A stretch of DNA of 64,000 nt from Ampullaceana balthica (GCA_944989445.1 CALYLW010000346.1:1229670-1293669), one strand, 5' to 3'. Positions 1-10,904 are shown, numbered from the stretch's first letter. Numbers and translations are program-made. The notes: generated from the sequence alone by a model not told the origin.

Positions 1-658
1 CTTGTTCACCATTGCTGTCATGATCATCATGACAGGCATCCTCTTCCGTGTCACACCCCCCATTGGTATGGTTGAGTTCCTGTGAATCACTTTCCTCACT
101 GCTACCACTTGAATCTGCTTCCAAACACTCCTGAGAGGAATCAAGAATCTGTAAATTTTTCTGTACATACCCGTGATCTCCACTGTTCTCTACAGTATGG
201 AGTGAAGTAGAATGTTCTGTGAGGTCCTTCGCTTTTACTGTGCCTTTTACTGGAGCATCTACGGTATCAGCCTTTGTACATTCTTTGCCATTTCCAACAT
301 GTACTGATTTCAATGGGGACTTATCAATACTGGCTTTAAAATCTTTTGGTACATTTATATCTGGTGCAGTGTCTGTTTTAGAGCTAACATTGTGCTCTGT
401 ACTGTCTATTAGACTAGAGACTTTATGTTCACCCATATCAGCAGAATTTTTCTCCCCGTTACCATTTGAAATGCTCTCAGTGTTATAGGATGAGGTGACT
501 TCCACCTCAACACCCGGTGGGATGGAACCAGCTATCTGGTCATAATAGCAGGCGTAGTCAGGGTATATGGAAACAAAGGAGCGATACACAAGGAGCTCTC
601 CCTTGTCTTCCCACAAAGATAAAAAGTGATTGCGAATTTCTTTCTCTGTCATCTTAGA
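1..658 (-). CDS. TGS1: TGS1, coding exon 3 (runs off the window)
   Basis: Minus-strand exon entered at a TTTTCAG acceptor (659-661) in phase 0. It stays open to base 1, about 219 codons. It begins SKMTEKEIRNHF, then LWEDKGELLVYRSF and YPDYACYYDQ. That pattern (W..yGe.LV..SW...YP.Y) is what follows the MGLP.QFG element in animal TGS1, so order and spacing agree with the family. The remainder is acidic, Ser/Asn/Asp-rich and low in conservation, with a DDHDSNGEQ end. The SAM-binding methyltransferase core should lie in exons before position 1 of this window (downstream for the gene). Codon use and stop-free length support a real exon rather than a chance frame. Confidence 0.75.
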
Positions 659-1254
659 CTGAAAAGATAAAGATACATAGAAAAATCAGATGAGATTAAG
701 CTTATGCTCCATTTAAATTTTGTACCCTTTAAATATAAATGCAGGTTACAATCTCAAACATATTTCAAACTGTCAAAGGATAATATTAGAAATAATATGA
801 TAGATATTGTTAAGGATAATACTAGACATAATATGATAGATATTGTTAAGGATAATACTAGACATAATATGACAGATATTGTTAAGGATAATACTAAGAC
901 ATAATATGATAGATTAAAAATAAATATTTAAAATGTCATTGATTTATTTGATAATTAAACATCATTCCCTGATCAAATTGAATAAGTTGTATTTTTTTAA
1001 AAAGTAATTCTGGTAGTTTCTAATTATAAAGATGATAAATTCTAATTGTTATACATTTCATCTAAAACAAAATTTTTAAAAATAAAATATTTTCATGTTA
1101 ATGCAAAAACTTTTTTAATTACAAAAATTATCCTTCTTGTGCTTTCTAACAATATATTTAGTATATAAGCACATAGGTTTGTTATCCATTTGTTATATTG
1201 AAGGATAAGCAAGTTTTAAAAAAATGGCTTAGGTCCTAAAACTTTTCAACAAAC
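659..1254 (-). other. TGS1 intron 2
   Basis: A 596-bp AT-rich intron with GT..AG borders on the minus strand. It contains a small tandem repeat (776-916). Confidence 0.7.
776..916. repeat. 36-bp tandem repeat in TGS1 intron
   Basis: About 3.8 copies of a 36-bp AT-rich unit of the form AAGGATAATACTAGACATAA plus TATGATAGATATTGTT. The short plus-strand frame through it is an artefact. Confidence 0.85.
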
Positions 1255-1759
1255 CTTATTTACGAAGCTTCTCTTGGATGAACCAAATTGCTGTGGTAGT
1301 CCCATAGCTTCCATCACACGTACATTATCAGCACTTTCCCACTCAGTAACCTGGTCTTCCGCTTTGGTTGGGTTATTTTCAAGACTTAAATTCTCTGTGT
1401 CTTCCACAATTTCAGCTAATGCAGCAGCACCTTCCAAATATCTTTTTAAACGCTCCTCTTTGCATTTGCTGTCGCTTTCCTTGCCACCAACCGCTCCGTT
1501 ACGACTCTCAGAATCCTCTGAATCAGACGAGCTTAGATCAAAGTTGCCTAAACCTAAGGTGGACAAGCGCTTTGACAATTTGCTCTGATCACTCCTAAGG
1601 TTTTTCTCAAGTGACTCTGGGTTAACACTTGATTGCTGTGTTGCGATGGATATTTCTGAATCTGTCACATCTTCTTCAATGCTTGAACTGATAGACGCTA
1701 CATCATCAGGTGTACTTGTTTCAACGTTGGGGTAAAATTCTTCTTGATACTTTTGTTCA
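1255..1759 (-). CDS. TGS1: TGS1, coding exon 2
   Basis: A 505-nt minus-strand exon, from acceptor TATATTTCAG at 1760 to donor AATAAG|GTTTGT at 1254. It takes two bases from exon 1 and ends in phase 0. The frame is open throughout, starting EQKYQEEFYPNVET. The body is acidic and serine-rich (SSSDSEDSES), as expected for the poorly conserved N-terminal part of TGS1. Near its end it reads VMEAMGLPQQFGSSK, which matches the short conserved MGLP.QFG element of animal TGS1 proteins. This is the strongest single clue to the identity. The first in-frame ATG inside the exon (1668) is not the start, because the frame is open upstream to the splice site. Confidence 0.75.
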
Positions 1760-1965
1760 CTGAAATATAGTTAGATAGACCACAACTTAGAAATCATGAT
1801 AAAAAAAAATTAGCATGAATGTGTAACAATGATTAAAAGGGTTTCAATTTTAATTTTAAAATGATGAAATGCAATAAAATCTGGAAGTGGCCCACATTAG
1901 GTATTGAAAAGTTATTTTTATATGTTCAGACCTACAAATAACATATTACTACACATCAGTGGTAC
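1760..1965 (-). other. TGS1 intron 1
   Basis: A 206-bp AT-rich intron with a GTACC donor and a TATTTCAG acceptor on the minus strand. The phases (2 in, 2 out) agree on both sides. Confidence 0.65.
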
Positions 1966-2078
1966 CTTATTATACTTCTTGTTACATGAGCTCGAACTAA
2001 AGAAACTTCAGCACTTTCATCCTCTGTTAAACAAGTAAATAATCGAAACTCTGCAAGAGTCTGCTGATTTGACCACAT
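1966..2078 (-). CDS. TGS1: TGS1 (trimethylguanosine synthase), coding exon 1
   Basis: First visible coding exon of a minus-strand gene. It opens with ATG directly after an AG acceptor (TTTAG|ATG), so a 5'UTR exon or a short upstream coding exon probably lies above 2078. It closes at an AAG|GTACC donor in phase 2. The peptide starts MWSNQQTLAEFRLF and continues EDESAEVSLVRAHV. From memory this resembles the extreme N-terminus of animal TGS1 (a W-S...AE..LF...RAFV pattern). TGS1 converts the m7G cap of snRNAs, snoRNAs and telomerase RNA to 2,2,7-trimethylguanosine, in Cajal bodies and cytoplasm. Identity rests on three weak but ordered matches across the three exons. The catalytic methyltransferase domain lies beyond the window start and is not seen. 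Confidence 0.65.
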
Positions 2079-2242
2079 CTAAATTGAAAATAGATTATTG
2101 AAATTATATTTTAATTTGAATTATTTCAATTTATAGATTAAAACATCATATAGAATGGGACTGCAATAAAGCTTTTAAATAAAATACAAAATACACAAAC
2201 AAATTGTGCAATGAAAACAATAAATTTGAGCTTTATTTTTAG

Positions 2243-2283
2243 ACTGATACGACAGTAAACGTTTCGGCTAATGCCTTCATCAG
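2243..2283 (-). ncRNA. hammerhead-ribozyme-like core (minus arm)
   Basis: Mirror copy of the core at 2486-2526, in the other arm of the inverted repeat, identical in sequence and on the minus strand. Confidence 0.4.
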
Positions 2284-2485
2284 TACAACATAAAATACAT
2301 TCTTACAATACTTACATAAGTAATAATAATATTCTTAAAACATATTGTATTTTAAAATATTAAATAAAAAGAAATATTATTTGAAAAATAATTATAAGAA
2401 AAATTATTGTATATAAATATACAATATGTTTTAAGAATATTATTATTACTTATGTAAGTATTGTAAGAATGTATTTTATGTTGTA

Positions 2486-2526
2486 CTGATGAAGGCATTA
2501 GCCGAAACGTTTACTGTCGTATCAGT
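2486..2526 (+). ncRNA. hammerhead-ribozyme-like core (plus arm)
   Basis: CTGATGA (2486-2492), then a stem-loop GGC-ATTA-GCC, then GAAA, then a possible 3-bp stem III (ACG with CGT). These are the invariant boxes of a hammerhead. Weak points: one extra A lies between CTGATGA and stem II, stem I is not obvious, and ATCAG just downstream could instead pair with CTGAT. It may be a degenerate Penelope-type hammerhead. Activity is not implied. Confidence 0.4.
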
Positions 2527-2601
2527 CTAAAAATAAAGCTCAAATTTATTGTTTTCATTGCACAATTTGTTTGTGTATTTTGTATTTTATTCAATTTATA
2601 G

Positions 2602-4731
2602 GAACAGTCTATAAAAGCTTAAAATATGTTCCATCAATAACATTTTATCAAATATTTGTACCTTGAAAAAAATACAATAACTTTTCTCCAACAATTAATT
2701 TGGCAAGCTAAGTCTATGTATGAAATAATAAACTTAAGAACTGAAAGTAAATTAGCTGTCTTTACTTTATACTACATACTATGCATTAGGCAACGTTTAT
2801 TATGTCATAAAAACTAACTGAAAAGCACTTACACTCAGTGACAAGAATTTTGTTGTTTAATCTGTTCTTTTGACTCTGTGCTTTCAGTGTAAGTTTCTCT
2901 ATTTATTGGTTTATCTGACTTTATAAAAGAGAATTTAAAAGTAATATTAGTCCAATGTTAGTCTAGCTTTTTCAGAAATTAAATCAAGAGAATATTACAT
3001 AGTATGTCAGTTCTAACTAAAAAATGTGTTATCAACAAAAATTAAACAGTTTGAATAGGGCTGGAATGGAAAGGAAAATAAAACCAAAAAAACATGACCA
3101 TAACTTTTTACGCCAATCATGTTCATTATCAAGAATTTCTGTTTATAAGTATAACAAGAGAAGGGAGCTTGAAGATAAAACAAAAGGTAAATAATGGTAA
3201 AAAAGACAAAGCAGTAATTCTGGTTAAATTGCTATAAAATTGATTTTTCTTCACTTAATAAATTTAAGTCTTTTATCCATGCTAAATAATAAATGGATGT
3301 GTAATTGTGTATTTAAAACATTGTACACATTCCTTTCTGCACATCATAGAATATCAAATCAATCAAACAACAAAGGGAAAAAAATAATGACTTATACCTT
3401 AAACCGACCAAACCAAATAGTCTTTGTAAACTTTGTTAGTTTTGTGTATAGAGTGTATTTGCATGAGTTAGAAATTCAGTGTGTGGCCACCCACCATCAT
3501 CAGCAACATATAGACTTAATAAAATATTGTTGAAGGGTTAGTCTTTTATGTTAAAAAATGTTAAATCTTTTTTTGGAAGTTTTCAAAACCAACCCATGCC
3601 CATTGTTTTCCAAAACTATGATGTTCAATTGTCAATGGACAATATTCAAAACCTGATCCTGAAAATGATTTCACTCTAGTTCAAGTCTGGCAATTAAGTG
3701 AGAAAAAAAGCCTCTCTAAAAACAACCATGTATAACAAGACCTTTAATTCTAATCCAAAAGCATTATTTCTTTAATGGCCAATTTAACCAGTTTGGTGCT
3801 GTAAGGGTAGTAGTAGTACTAGTACTACTAGCTTACGCCTACATTAACTAAATTTACATAAACTACATGTTACATTGACTTTGTCTGAAGTTTAACTCAA
3901 ATGATGTTGAAAAACATTACAATATAGCCGTATCAATTCCTTTGAAGTATTTTTAAAATTTTAACTCTTAATGGATGTTAATGTTATATTCATTTAATAG
4001 AAATTAGGTGGAATTCTGATAGTATGGTCATGGTACTGCTAATCAGTGTAAATCAATGATATCAAATTTCGAGCCCATGCCAAGGCCAACCAATGACCAA
4101 CGCAATTTAAAAGTGTCCCTTGACTTGCAATTTCATTAAAGAAAATGTTTTAATGAGTATGAGTATGATATACCTTCAGTTTAATCAAGCGAAATGTAAA
4201 AATAGAAGCAATATATGGTTTTCAAACTAGTAATCTATATGGTCTTCATTTCTTTAGACCGCACCGTTACCATGAAACTGTGCAAAAATGTTAATTTTTC
4301 TATCTTATGTATGACAACAAAGAACGGAAATCAGAAAAGCATTATAGCCAGAACCTAGCCTCGATATTTAAGCATTACAGCGACGTGCTCGAATAGATTA
4401 AGACAAACATTTTGTTGGTATGTGAATAATATTGATTGATTTTCATTCCAAATGAATTCACAATTAAATGTAACAACGAAATTGAAACACAGAGTTAATC
4501 AATGTTTTAATTTATTAAAATAAAAAATAAGTTTACAAACTGGCATTTATTTTAGGATCAACAATTGAATTGTAGTAAACAGCAGTTCAAAATGATTATT
4601 TATTATAATCAAATTTTTGTTTTGTTTTCTTCAGTCAAAAAGATTTGTTTTCGAATAAAAATTTAATAGAAGTAGATAATATTATTAAAACACTTTCACA
4701 TACAATTTTGTGAGATTTAAAAAATGTTAGG
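2602..4731. other. AT-rich sequence, no gene recognised
   Basis: AT-rich non-coding sequence upstream of the TGS1 exons. The one frame above 90 codons (3240-3533) has no recognisable domain or codon bias. It may hold a TGS1 5'UTR exon and promoter, but I cannot place them. Confidence 0.6.
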
Positions 4732-4919
4732 GACATTTGAGCAGCGGCGTAGCGTGGGTATGTGCCACCCGGGGCAGAAACCAAATTCCCCGAAAAATAT
4801 GTCAAAGCTATAAAGTAATTTTTTTTAAAAAAAAAGTACATGGCCGTAGGCAAGGTCGTACGTTCGAACGAACCCCCTTTTGCGAATGTGTGCCATTTTT
4901 TGTTTAAAAAAAATAGATC

Positions 4920-6259
4920 TTGACATTATTGAGAGATTTGGGGATCCCACTACAGAATATGAGGGCCCAGTGTTATGATGGCGCTGCATCTATGTTGAGC
5001 GCTGTCTCAGGAGTTCAAGTGCGTATTCTGCGAGAGGCCCCTTTGGTGGTATACACACACTGCAGCAATCACGCTTTAAACCTAGTGATCGCGCATTCGT
5101 GCGGACTTCCCGATGTGCGTAACATGATTGCATGTTTTTTTTAAACAACAGCCCAAAGCGCGAAGCCTTGTTGAAAAATGTTATACAAACAATTCTTTGA
5201 CAATGCTAACCGGAAGGCACTTACAGATTTTTTTAAAGCAAGATGGTCTGAGCGCCACGAAGCATACAAACACTTCTATTAATCGTATGTTTACATTTTT
5301 CACACTATTGCGATAATTTCACTGCCACGATGAAAAAAACAACGACCAAGGATTTGATCCAATTTTGAGTACAAATGGTGATTGGGACACAGACAGTAAG
5401 TCTCGAGCAACGTCACTTCTTCATTCCTTGTGTAACTTCACATTTATTATGACGTTTTTTCTAACGTACAAACTGTTATCTATGCTGGAAGGAATAACAG
5501 TCGAACTTCAGAAAGAAGCGATTGACATAATTCAGGCTATGTAACTATCGAAAACGTCAAGCAAGAGTTTAGAGAGATTAGAACAAATGTAGATTCTTAT
5601 TTTCAAAACACTTATGATCATATCATTATCATGGCGCAATCTGTAGGAGCTGAAGCTTCAATGCCTAGAATTGCTAAGCAGCAAATCTACCGAAGCAATG
5701 TGTGCGTAGAAACGTCAATGCAACGTTATCTGCGGAACTTAATTTATCCATTTTTGGAGCACATCATTGCTGAACTAGACATGCGGTTCTCTGGCTTAAC
5801 CAGGAGATGTTAGCTCTTGTGACAAGAAGTGCTGTTAGAAATTGTATGTATGAAGATCTGAAAGGCGATGTGGATTTATATGAGCAAGATCTGGCTTCAC
5901 CAGAAGTGCTGCCCGAAGAGTTTACCGGGTGGAAATTGAGGTTCAGCCAATGGGAAGAGTCAAAGCTACCAAAACAATTGCACGGAAGCTATAAAACATT
6001 GCAATGAATCAATGTATCCAAATATTAAATGTTTCTGAAAATCGCGTGTGTGATTCCTGTGACTATCTTCGCATGTGAGCGAAGGTTCAGTGCACTCCGA
6101 CGTTTGAACAATTACATGAGATGTTCGATGATGCAGGAAAGACTTACCGAGCTTGCATTGATGCATCACTACGCTTTCAATATAAACGGAAACAGTGTTT
6201 TTCAGATTTTTAAAAACAAAAACCCAAGAAGGGTTTGCATCGAAGATGTTCTAAAATAA
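4920..6259 (+). pseudogene. ZMYM1-like hAT transposase pseudogene (element B)
   Basis: A plus-strand hAT transposase broken into at least five frames. Recognisable in order: QCYDGAASM and HCSNHALNLVIAH (4920-5144), matching the family's RGQ.YDGA.NM and H...LNL motifs; FLKQDGLSAT, then a TSLLHSLCNF...MLEGITVELQKEAIDI block; AEASMPRIAKQQ; and the C-terminal dimerisation region ACERRFSALRRLNN followed by MQERLTELALMHHY (6029-6259). One frameshift falls in a run of eight T at about 5135. The N-terminal zinc finger and first catalytic residues are missing. Function when intact: cut-and-paste transposition with 8-bp target duplications. This copy is dead. Confidence 0.85.
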
Positions 6260-6651
6260 ACCTCATAGCATCGTGGTCTTCCGCCTTGTCAGTTCTGTAC
6301 CATAATGTATGTAATTCAAATTCTTTAACGCTTGGCCTACAGATTTCATTATTAATAAGAAAAGAAATGAATGATCGAGTTCTTGCATTTTTAAATATAA
6401 TACTATTTTGGAAGCTTTTATTTACAGTGTTAATTATTTATTGCACGAAAACCTACTTTTTTGGTTACTGTATTTACTGAAGATATATACATGTATATAT
6501 ATATATATTTTTGAAAACGAGGCAAAAAAACCACCAAAAAAAACAAATAAACGAGACGTTTAATTAACGCCCTCAATAATTCATAGGTACAGAATTATTG
6601 ATTAAACATTATCATCCAAATTTGAAGTCATAGCACCATATATTGTAGGTA

Positions 6652-7503
6652 CAGTCAAACATCTCATAACGTGATTAATTCGTTCCAGAGTCTTACTTGT
6701 TAAGCGAAACACTCGTTACACGAAACAATTTTCCCCATACAAATTTACAAATCAATGATACGATAATCCGTTCAATGCTGAAAAAAATACTCATTTTTCA
6801 AAAAAATTATTAACATTTATTGACATAAAATTACTTATGAATTGTTAAAGAGTGAAACAACTAGAATACAGTTTAGATTTGAGAAAAGTAAACAAAAATA
6901 TGAATTTATGACAATTAAGTATAGCTTTTTAACTAGAAAACTGTTAAAGACAATTGTTTTTGCAGACACTTCAAAATTTGACGAAAATGTGATGTAACCG
7001 TTTCGTAGACATTCTTGACAATCTACTTGAACCTTAATTAATATTGGGAATAGTGCAGATCGTTGATGTTGGCAGATTATAGTTGCGCGCTAGATTCGCT
7101 GCCTTATTCTCGCTTTTCAATGTTTTTTTCGTTTGATTTCAACAGTTATTTTTTTCCTTTCTTATGATTGTCTTCTTGTGTTTTTTTCGAAGATAACTTA
7201 TCCGTTTATTAAACTTTGCACACACAAAATTTTTTTAAAAATACTGTCTTAATACAAAATTTGTAAACTCGTTCGATCACACACGAAAACAATACGCTAA
7301 CAGACCGAGTGCTTAACACAGAATAATACATCAGGGTGGAAGTGCCGACTCACTAATGAATTTCCAGAAAAAGGGGAGTTTCCCTTTCTGCGTCACTCGT
7401 TATGCGAAAATTCGCTCGTTAAGGGAACAACTTTTCCCATTAAAATGTTACTCGTTATGCGAAAATCTCGTTACGAGAGGTGCTCGTTATGCGATGTTTG
7501 TCT
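6652..7503. mobile_element. Tigger/pogo-like MITE nested in element B
   Basis: Termini CAGTCAAACATCTCATAACG (6652) and, minus strand, AGACAAACATCGCATAACGA (from 7503) are imperfect inverted repeats flanked by TA on both sides (6650-6651 and 7504-7505), as in the Tc1/mariner/pogo superfamily. Subterminal CTCGTTATGCGAAAA-type repeats recur near the right end. No transposase frame is visible. Confidence 0.7.
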
Positions 7504-8550
7504 TATCTTAACATAAAATGCCTCCGCGACAAGTTTGCGAACCCCCATTAAAAAGTCTGGGTACGGCCTTGAAGTAATAATAGAACACTATATATATTTA
7601 AATGTTTATGTAAAAAAGAAAGGCTTCATTTCTTTAATGAAATTAAAGTTTTATGTTTTTCCTCATGGCTCAATCTTTCAAGTATCAATGTTTTCAGCTC
7701 AATAGCCAAAATAGAAATAGATTAGACAATTTTGGTGTATTCGTAAATGATCGTCATTATTTTTTTCATTAAAATAATTTTAGAGAAACCTTTGAACACC
7801 TTGCATGACTTAAGACAGCTGTAAGCAATATTCGAATTAATTATATTATTTTAGACAGGGTAACTTCGAGCCTAAATATCTTTATAAACTTAAAAAGACC
7901 ACCTGGTCTTGAATTCATTATTTTTTTTTCAATTCTTTGGGTTAAAATATTCCTTGCCTGACTATGTCATGTGGGATATTTTAATAATCTAATTTGAAGA
8001 CAAAATTTCAATGTCCAGTAGATTAGCTGGTGTACGAAAATCATGTCTGTTTTCTAAATTCTACATAACTGCCAATGCTTCACATGAATTTATACACTAA
8101 TCTCATCTTAAGAAGAAATCAAATTTGTTCTTAACTGTTATTCTACATAGCATGGATACATACACATTTGCTTCGATCACCAAAAATTTGCTCTCTTGTT
8201 CTTTGATTGTAAGTTTCGATTAAAATGATGAGGTCTCCACATAAAATTTTATCAAATGTCAAAGCACCCTTTAAGTATTCAATTCCATTAGTTTCTCCGT
8301 GAGAAGCCACTGCTAAGAAATTTTTTGTTAAGCACTATACATTTGTAAAGAATTTTGGGCATTTCTTAAAATATCACTTTGAAAATAAAAAGAGTTCATT
8401 GTGACTAGCAAAGTTCCTGCGTCTGTTCGTGTGTTGAGCTTTTTGTCTGCATCTTTCAGTTCAATAGCTTACAAAGTAACCTCAAAATGGCACCATGGTA
8501 TATTCACTATTTTGTATCCTGAAGTCTGAATGCCTTGCTTGTAAAAGCCA

Positions 8551-9111
8551 TTAGGTGTTTCCAACAGTGTATGGACTTGGAAAAGAATGCGTAACAACGC
8601 TCAAGTGTAATAAAATAGTTGTAGAATTCTTTTCAGTGGAGTATCTTGTTAACAAATTAGTTTTAACTGTTTGATCGAGTTTGACATGAGATTTTATGGT
8701 TTTGCGCCTTTGTTGAACTCTTGTATACTTTCCAGCCATAAAGAAGTATTAAGACACGTTGGGCCTGTGCAGTCCATTATTTTAAGATCATCATTTATTC
8801 AAAATCATTTCAGAAATGTCATAAGCGGATTTACTTTTGCTTGAATGAAATCTTTGAAAGATTCCACAGCGTCTACTTTTGATTTTCAATCATTACATAT
8901 CACACAACTGGACTTGTTTGATCCTTATGTCAAATATATGAAGAGCTATCAAACACAATTGAACAATATTTGGTATCTTGTCATTGAAGAAAGATGATAT
9001 TTCGTGAACTGTATCTCCTAAAATTGCTATGAGCTCAGTTTGACTTTTAGATGACAAGTTTTTTACCCCTTTTCCCACAATATTCTCGGAGTGATCGAAC
9101 GTACTTTGCAA
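8551..9111 (-). pseudogene. ZMYM1/DUF4371-like hAT transposase remnant (copy A)
   Basis: Broken minus-strand reading frames of a hAT transposase of the ZMYM1/DUF4371 type. Visible pieces in order: IKQVQLCD, then VESFKDFI, then MDCTGPTCLNTS...ESIQEFNKG, then YAFFSKSIHCWKHL. In the family these correspond to the catalytic-domain stretch ending in ESF..FI, the RGQ.YD...M..vQ block and the FFS.S..RW..L block. Several stops and frameshifts separate them, so no functional protein is possible. The same order is visible in copy A' at 18250-19700, which supports the assignment. Confidence 0.65.
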
Positions 9112-9369
9112 GGTAATGCACTAGTTCCAGAATATTGCCATTATTCGCAACAGTATTGCCCTCTCTGTGACTTCAAAAGTCATATTTAATTTCGACAGAA
9201 TTTAATAATGTCAAATATTCTAACAAGAACTTCTTGCCACTTTGTTTTTTATTTTACAACAATTAATTGTCGGTCTTTATTAATATTCTATTCTTTTTTA
9301 TCCAATTTCTGATTCCTTCCATTTGCAAAATCTTTGGTAATGTTGAGTACATATGAGTACTTTTTGCTT

Positions 9370-10170
9370 TTCTTTTCTTTTATTAAAATTTATTTTCACG
9401 TTTTAAACATTAGCTAATTTAAAACGAGGAATTTTCCGCCTCCCCCACCCCCCAGATTGGTTATTTATTGTACCAAGCTTTAATTCCACTAGATAAGCAA
9501 TTGTTTCCATTACTTTTGTGTATGCCACAAATCAAAAGACATTAAAATTAAATAAACCATATAAATACGCCAACAATTTTTTCCAGTAGTTCACTTACGA
9601 TAAAATCATACTTGAATCAATTATATTTTACCAGCACATTATTTTCATACTGTTAGCCCCTATGTTTTCCAGCTCAGTTAGATTAGTATCAGAAGACTTT
9701 AGATTTATAATGGAGTTTGAAGTTTTGGCATTAGAAGCGCTCTCGTATTTTAACATAGTTCTTCATTTCGTTAAATTTTTTATCTTGCCTTTTCTTTTAT
9801 TTTATTAAAATGTATTTTCACGTTTTAACAATTAGCTAAATAAGAACTAGGAATTTGCCCAAATTTTTACATCAGGGGCGGCAAGTCAAATTTTAAGAAT
9901 CTATGAATTTATCACCACATCAGTGTCACGTTCTCATACTAATTTAGCCTGTTTTTTTAAATTACAGTAGTATTAGTATCAGAAGAATGTATATCCAATA
10001 AGGAGTTTTAAGTTTTAGTAGTTAAAACGTTCACATGCTTTTGGATAGTTCCTTAATTTCTTTTATTAATTTATTATTTGGCTTTTCTTTAATTTCGATT
10101 TTAAAAAACTCCTATTTCTTTAAAAATTTTCATTTTAAGAAACTAATTAACGACTAGGAATTTTCCGCCC
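9370..10170. repeat. three subterminal repeats in hAT element A
   Basis: The block CTTTTCTTT...ATTTTCACGTTTTAA...TAGCTAA...CGAGGAATTTTCCGCC recurs three times (9370-9440, 9790-9860, 10082-10169), about 310-420 bp apart, near the element's 5' end. Copy A' has only one at the matching place. Confidence 0.6.
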
Positions 10171-10238
10171 CTGGCAAAGTGCTGCCTGGGGCATTTGCTT
10201 CCCCCCTGCCCCCCCCTAGCTACACCACTGGACAATTG

Positions 10239-10640
10239 CAGGCAAAATTTGGTACACCCCTAACTTCTATGAAGTCAGCTATAAAACGATAATCGGCTAA
10301 AAATTGGAGTTACATATCGATAATCGGTTTTCAAAAAAAACAAACAAACAACAACAACCAACAACATGCAATTAACAATCCTAAATATGACTAACCCTCG
10401 CTAGGGTCGACCAATCACAGTATATTGGTAGTAATAAATGGGAGGCGGGTAACAACCTCAGTGTGCATGTCTTCAAGTTTACTCGCTATTTTTTATTTAC
10501 TTAGTGCTGCTTTTTGTGTCTGTACTCTCACCACCCCCCCCCCAACCGTTCTTTGCACTGTCTATGATGAGCAAGTTTGCGGCGTATGCTATGCAATAAA
10601 GGGGTAAAAGAACGGGCACAAACAGACATTTAAAAAAAAA
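10239..10640. other. no gene recognised
   Basis: Mixed sequence with an ATCGATAATCGG-type motif (about 10280-10330) and a C-run. Nothing else can be supported. Confidence 0.5.
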
Positions 10641-10644
10641 CAAT

Positions 10645-10716
10645 GTATTCGCTGGGACTTGAACACAGGACCTTCCCCGCATGAGGCGGATGTGATAACA
10701 AGTACACTACGAATCT
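10645..10716 (-). tRNA. tRNA-Val-like pseudogene or SINE head
   Basis: 72 nt on the minus strand with clear tRNA-Val layout: TAGTGTACTTGTTATCAC matches the valine D-arm/A-box, then TCCGCCT, AAGGTCC, and a T-arm TTCAAGTCCC (B-box-like). Five base pairs of the acceptor stem remain (ATTCG with CGAAT). The anticodon loop is two bases short and the top acceptor pairs are lost, so it is not a working tRNA. It could be a tRNA pseudogene or the pol III promoter of a SINE. No CCA or clear SINE body was identified. Confidence 0.6.
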
Positions 10717-10904
10717 CAGGTTTTCTGTGAAGGAAAATGCAAGTGAAACGCAAGGGACATTGTTGGTAAACCCACCACTACCTTCGCTTGCCAACCGTTA
10801 ACTGTGTTTAGTTGACCCCAGCGAGGTCATTCGTCATGCTTGTTTGCACATACTTGCTTGCGTCGTGGTGTCTCGCATGGTCCCATGAAGAGAATTATAT
10901 ATAG

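Larger units (their letters stand above)
2125..2601. mobile_element. Penelope-like / fold-back insertion with perfect 173-bp arms
   Basis: Arms at 2178-2350 and 2419-2591 are exact reverse complements by eye, around a 68-bp AT spacer. The 12-mer TTCAATTTATAG occurs at 2125-2136 and 2590-2601 and looks like a target duplication. Each arm carries a CTGATGA...GCC-GAAAC core. Hammerhead motifs and inverted terminal copies are known features of Penelope-like elements. No reverse transcriptase or GIY-YIG frame is present, so this would be a non-autonomous or truncated form. It lies just upstream of the TGS1 exons. Confidence 0.65.
4839..7571 (+). mobile_element. hAT element B nested in element A
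   Basis: Left end CATGGCCGTAGGCA (4839) and right end, minus strand, CAAGGCCGTACCCA (from 7571) form an imperfect terminal inverted repeat, each followed by a C/G-run of the CGAACCCCC type. A clean target duplication could not be seen. It carries the transposase pseudogene at 4920-6259 and a younger MITE at 6652-7503. Confidence 0.55.
4742..10230 (-). mobile_element. hAT transposon copy A (ZMYM1-like), interrupted
   Basis: Ends are CAGCGGCGTAGCG at 4742 and, read on the minus strand, CAGTGGTGTAGC from 10230. Flanking 8-mers GACATTTG (4732-4739) and GACAATTG (10231-10238) match at 7 of 8 positions, as expected for an old hAT target duplication; two extra bases lie on the left. The interior from about 7572 to 10230 aligns, on the minus strand, with copy A' at 17856. 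The block 4839-7571 is a later insertion. Confidence 0.7.

Noticed and set aside
219..488. Plus-strand 89-codon frame
   Set aside because: Antisense shadow of TGS1 exon 3, which is open over a longer span and joins other exons by good splice sites.
3240..3533. 97-codon frame upstream of TGS1
   Set aside because: AT-rich chance frame; no domain, weak start context.
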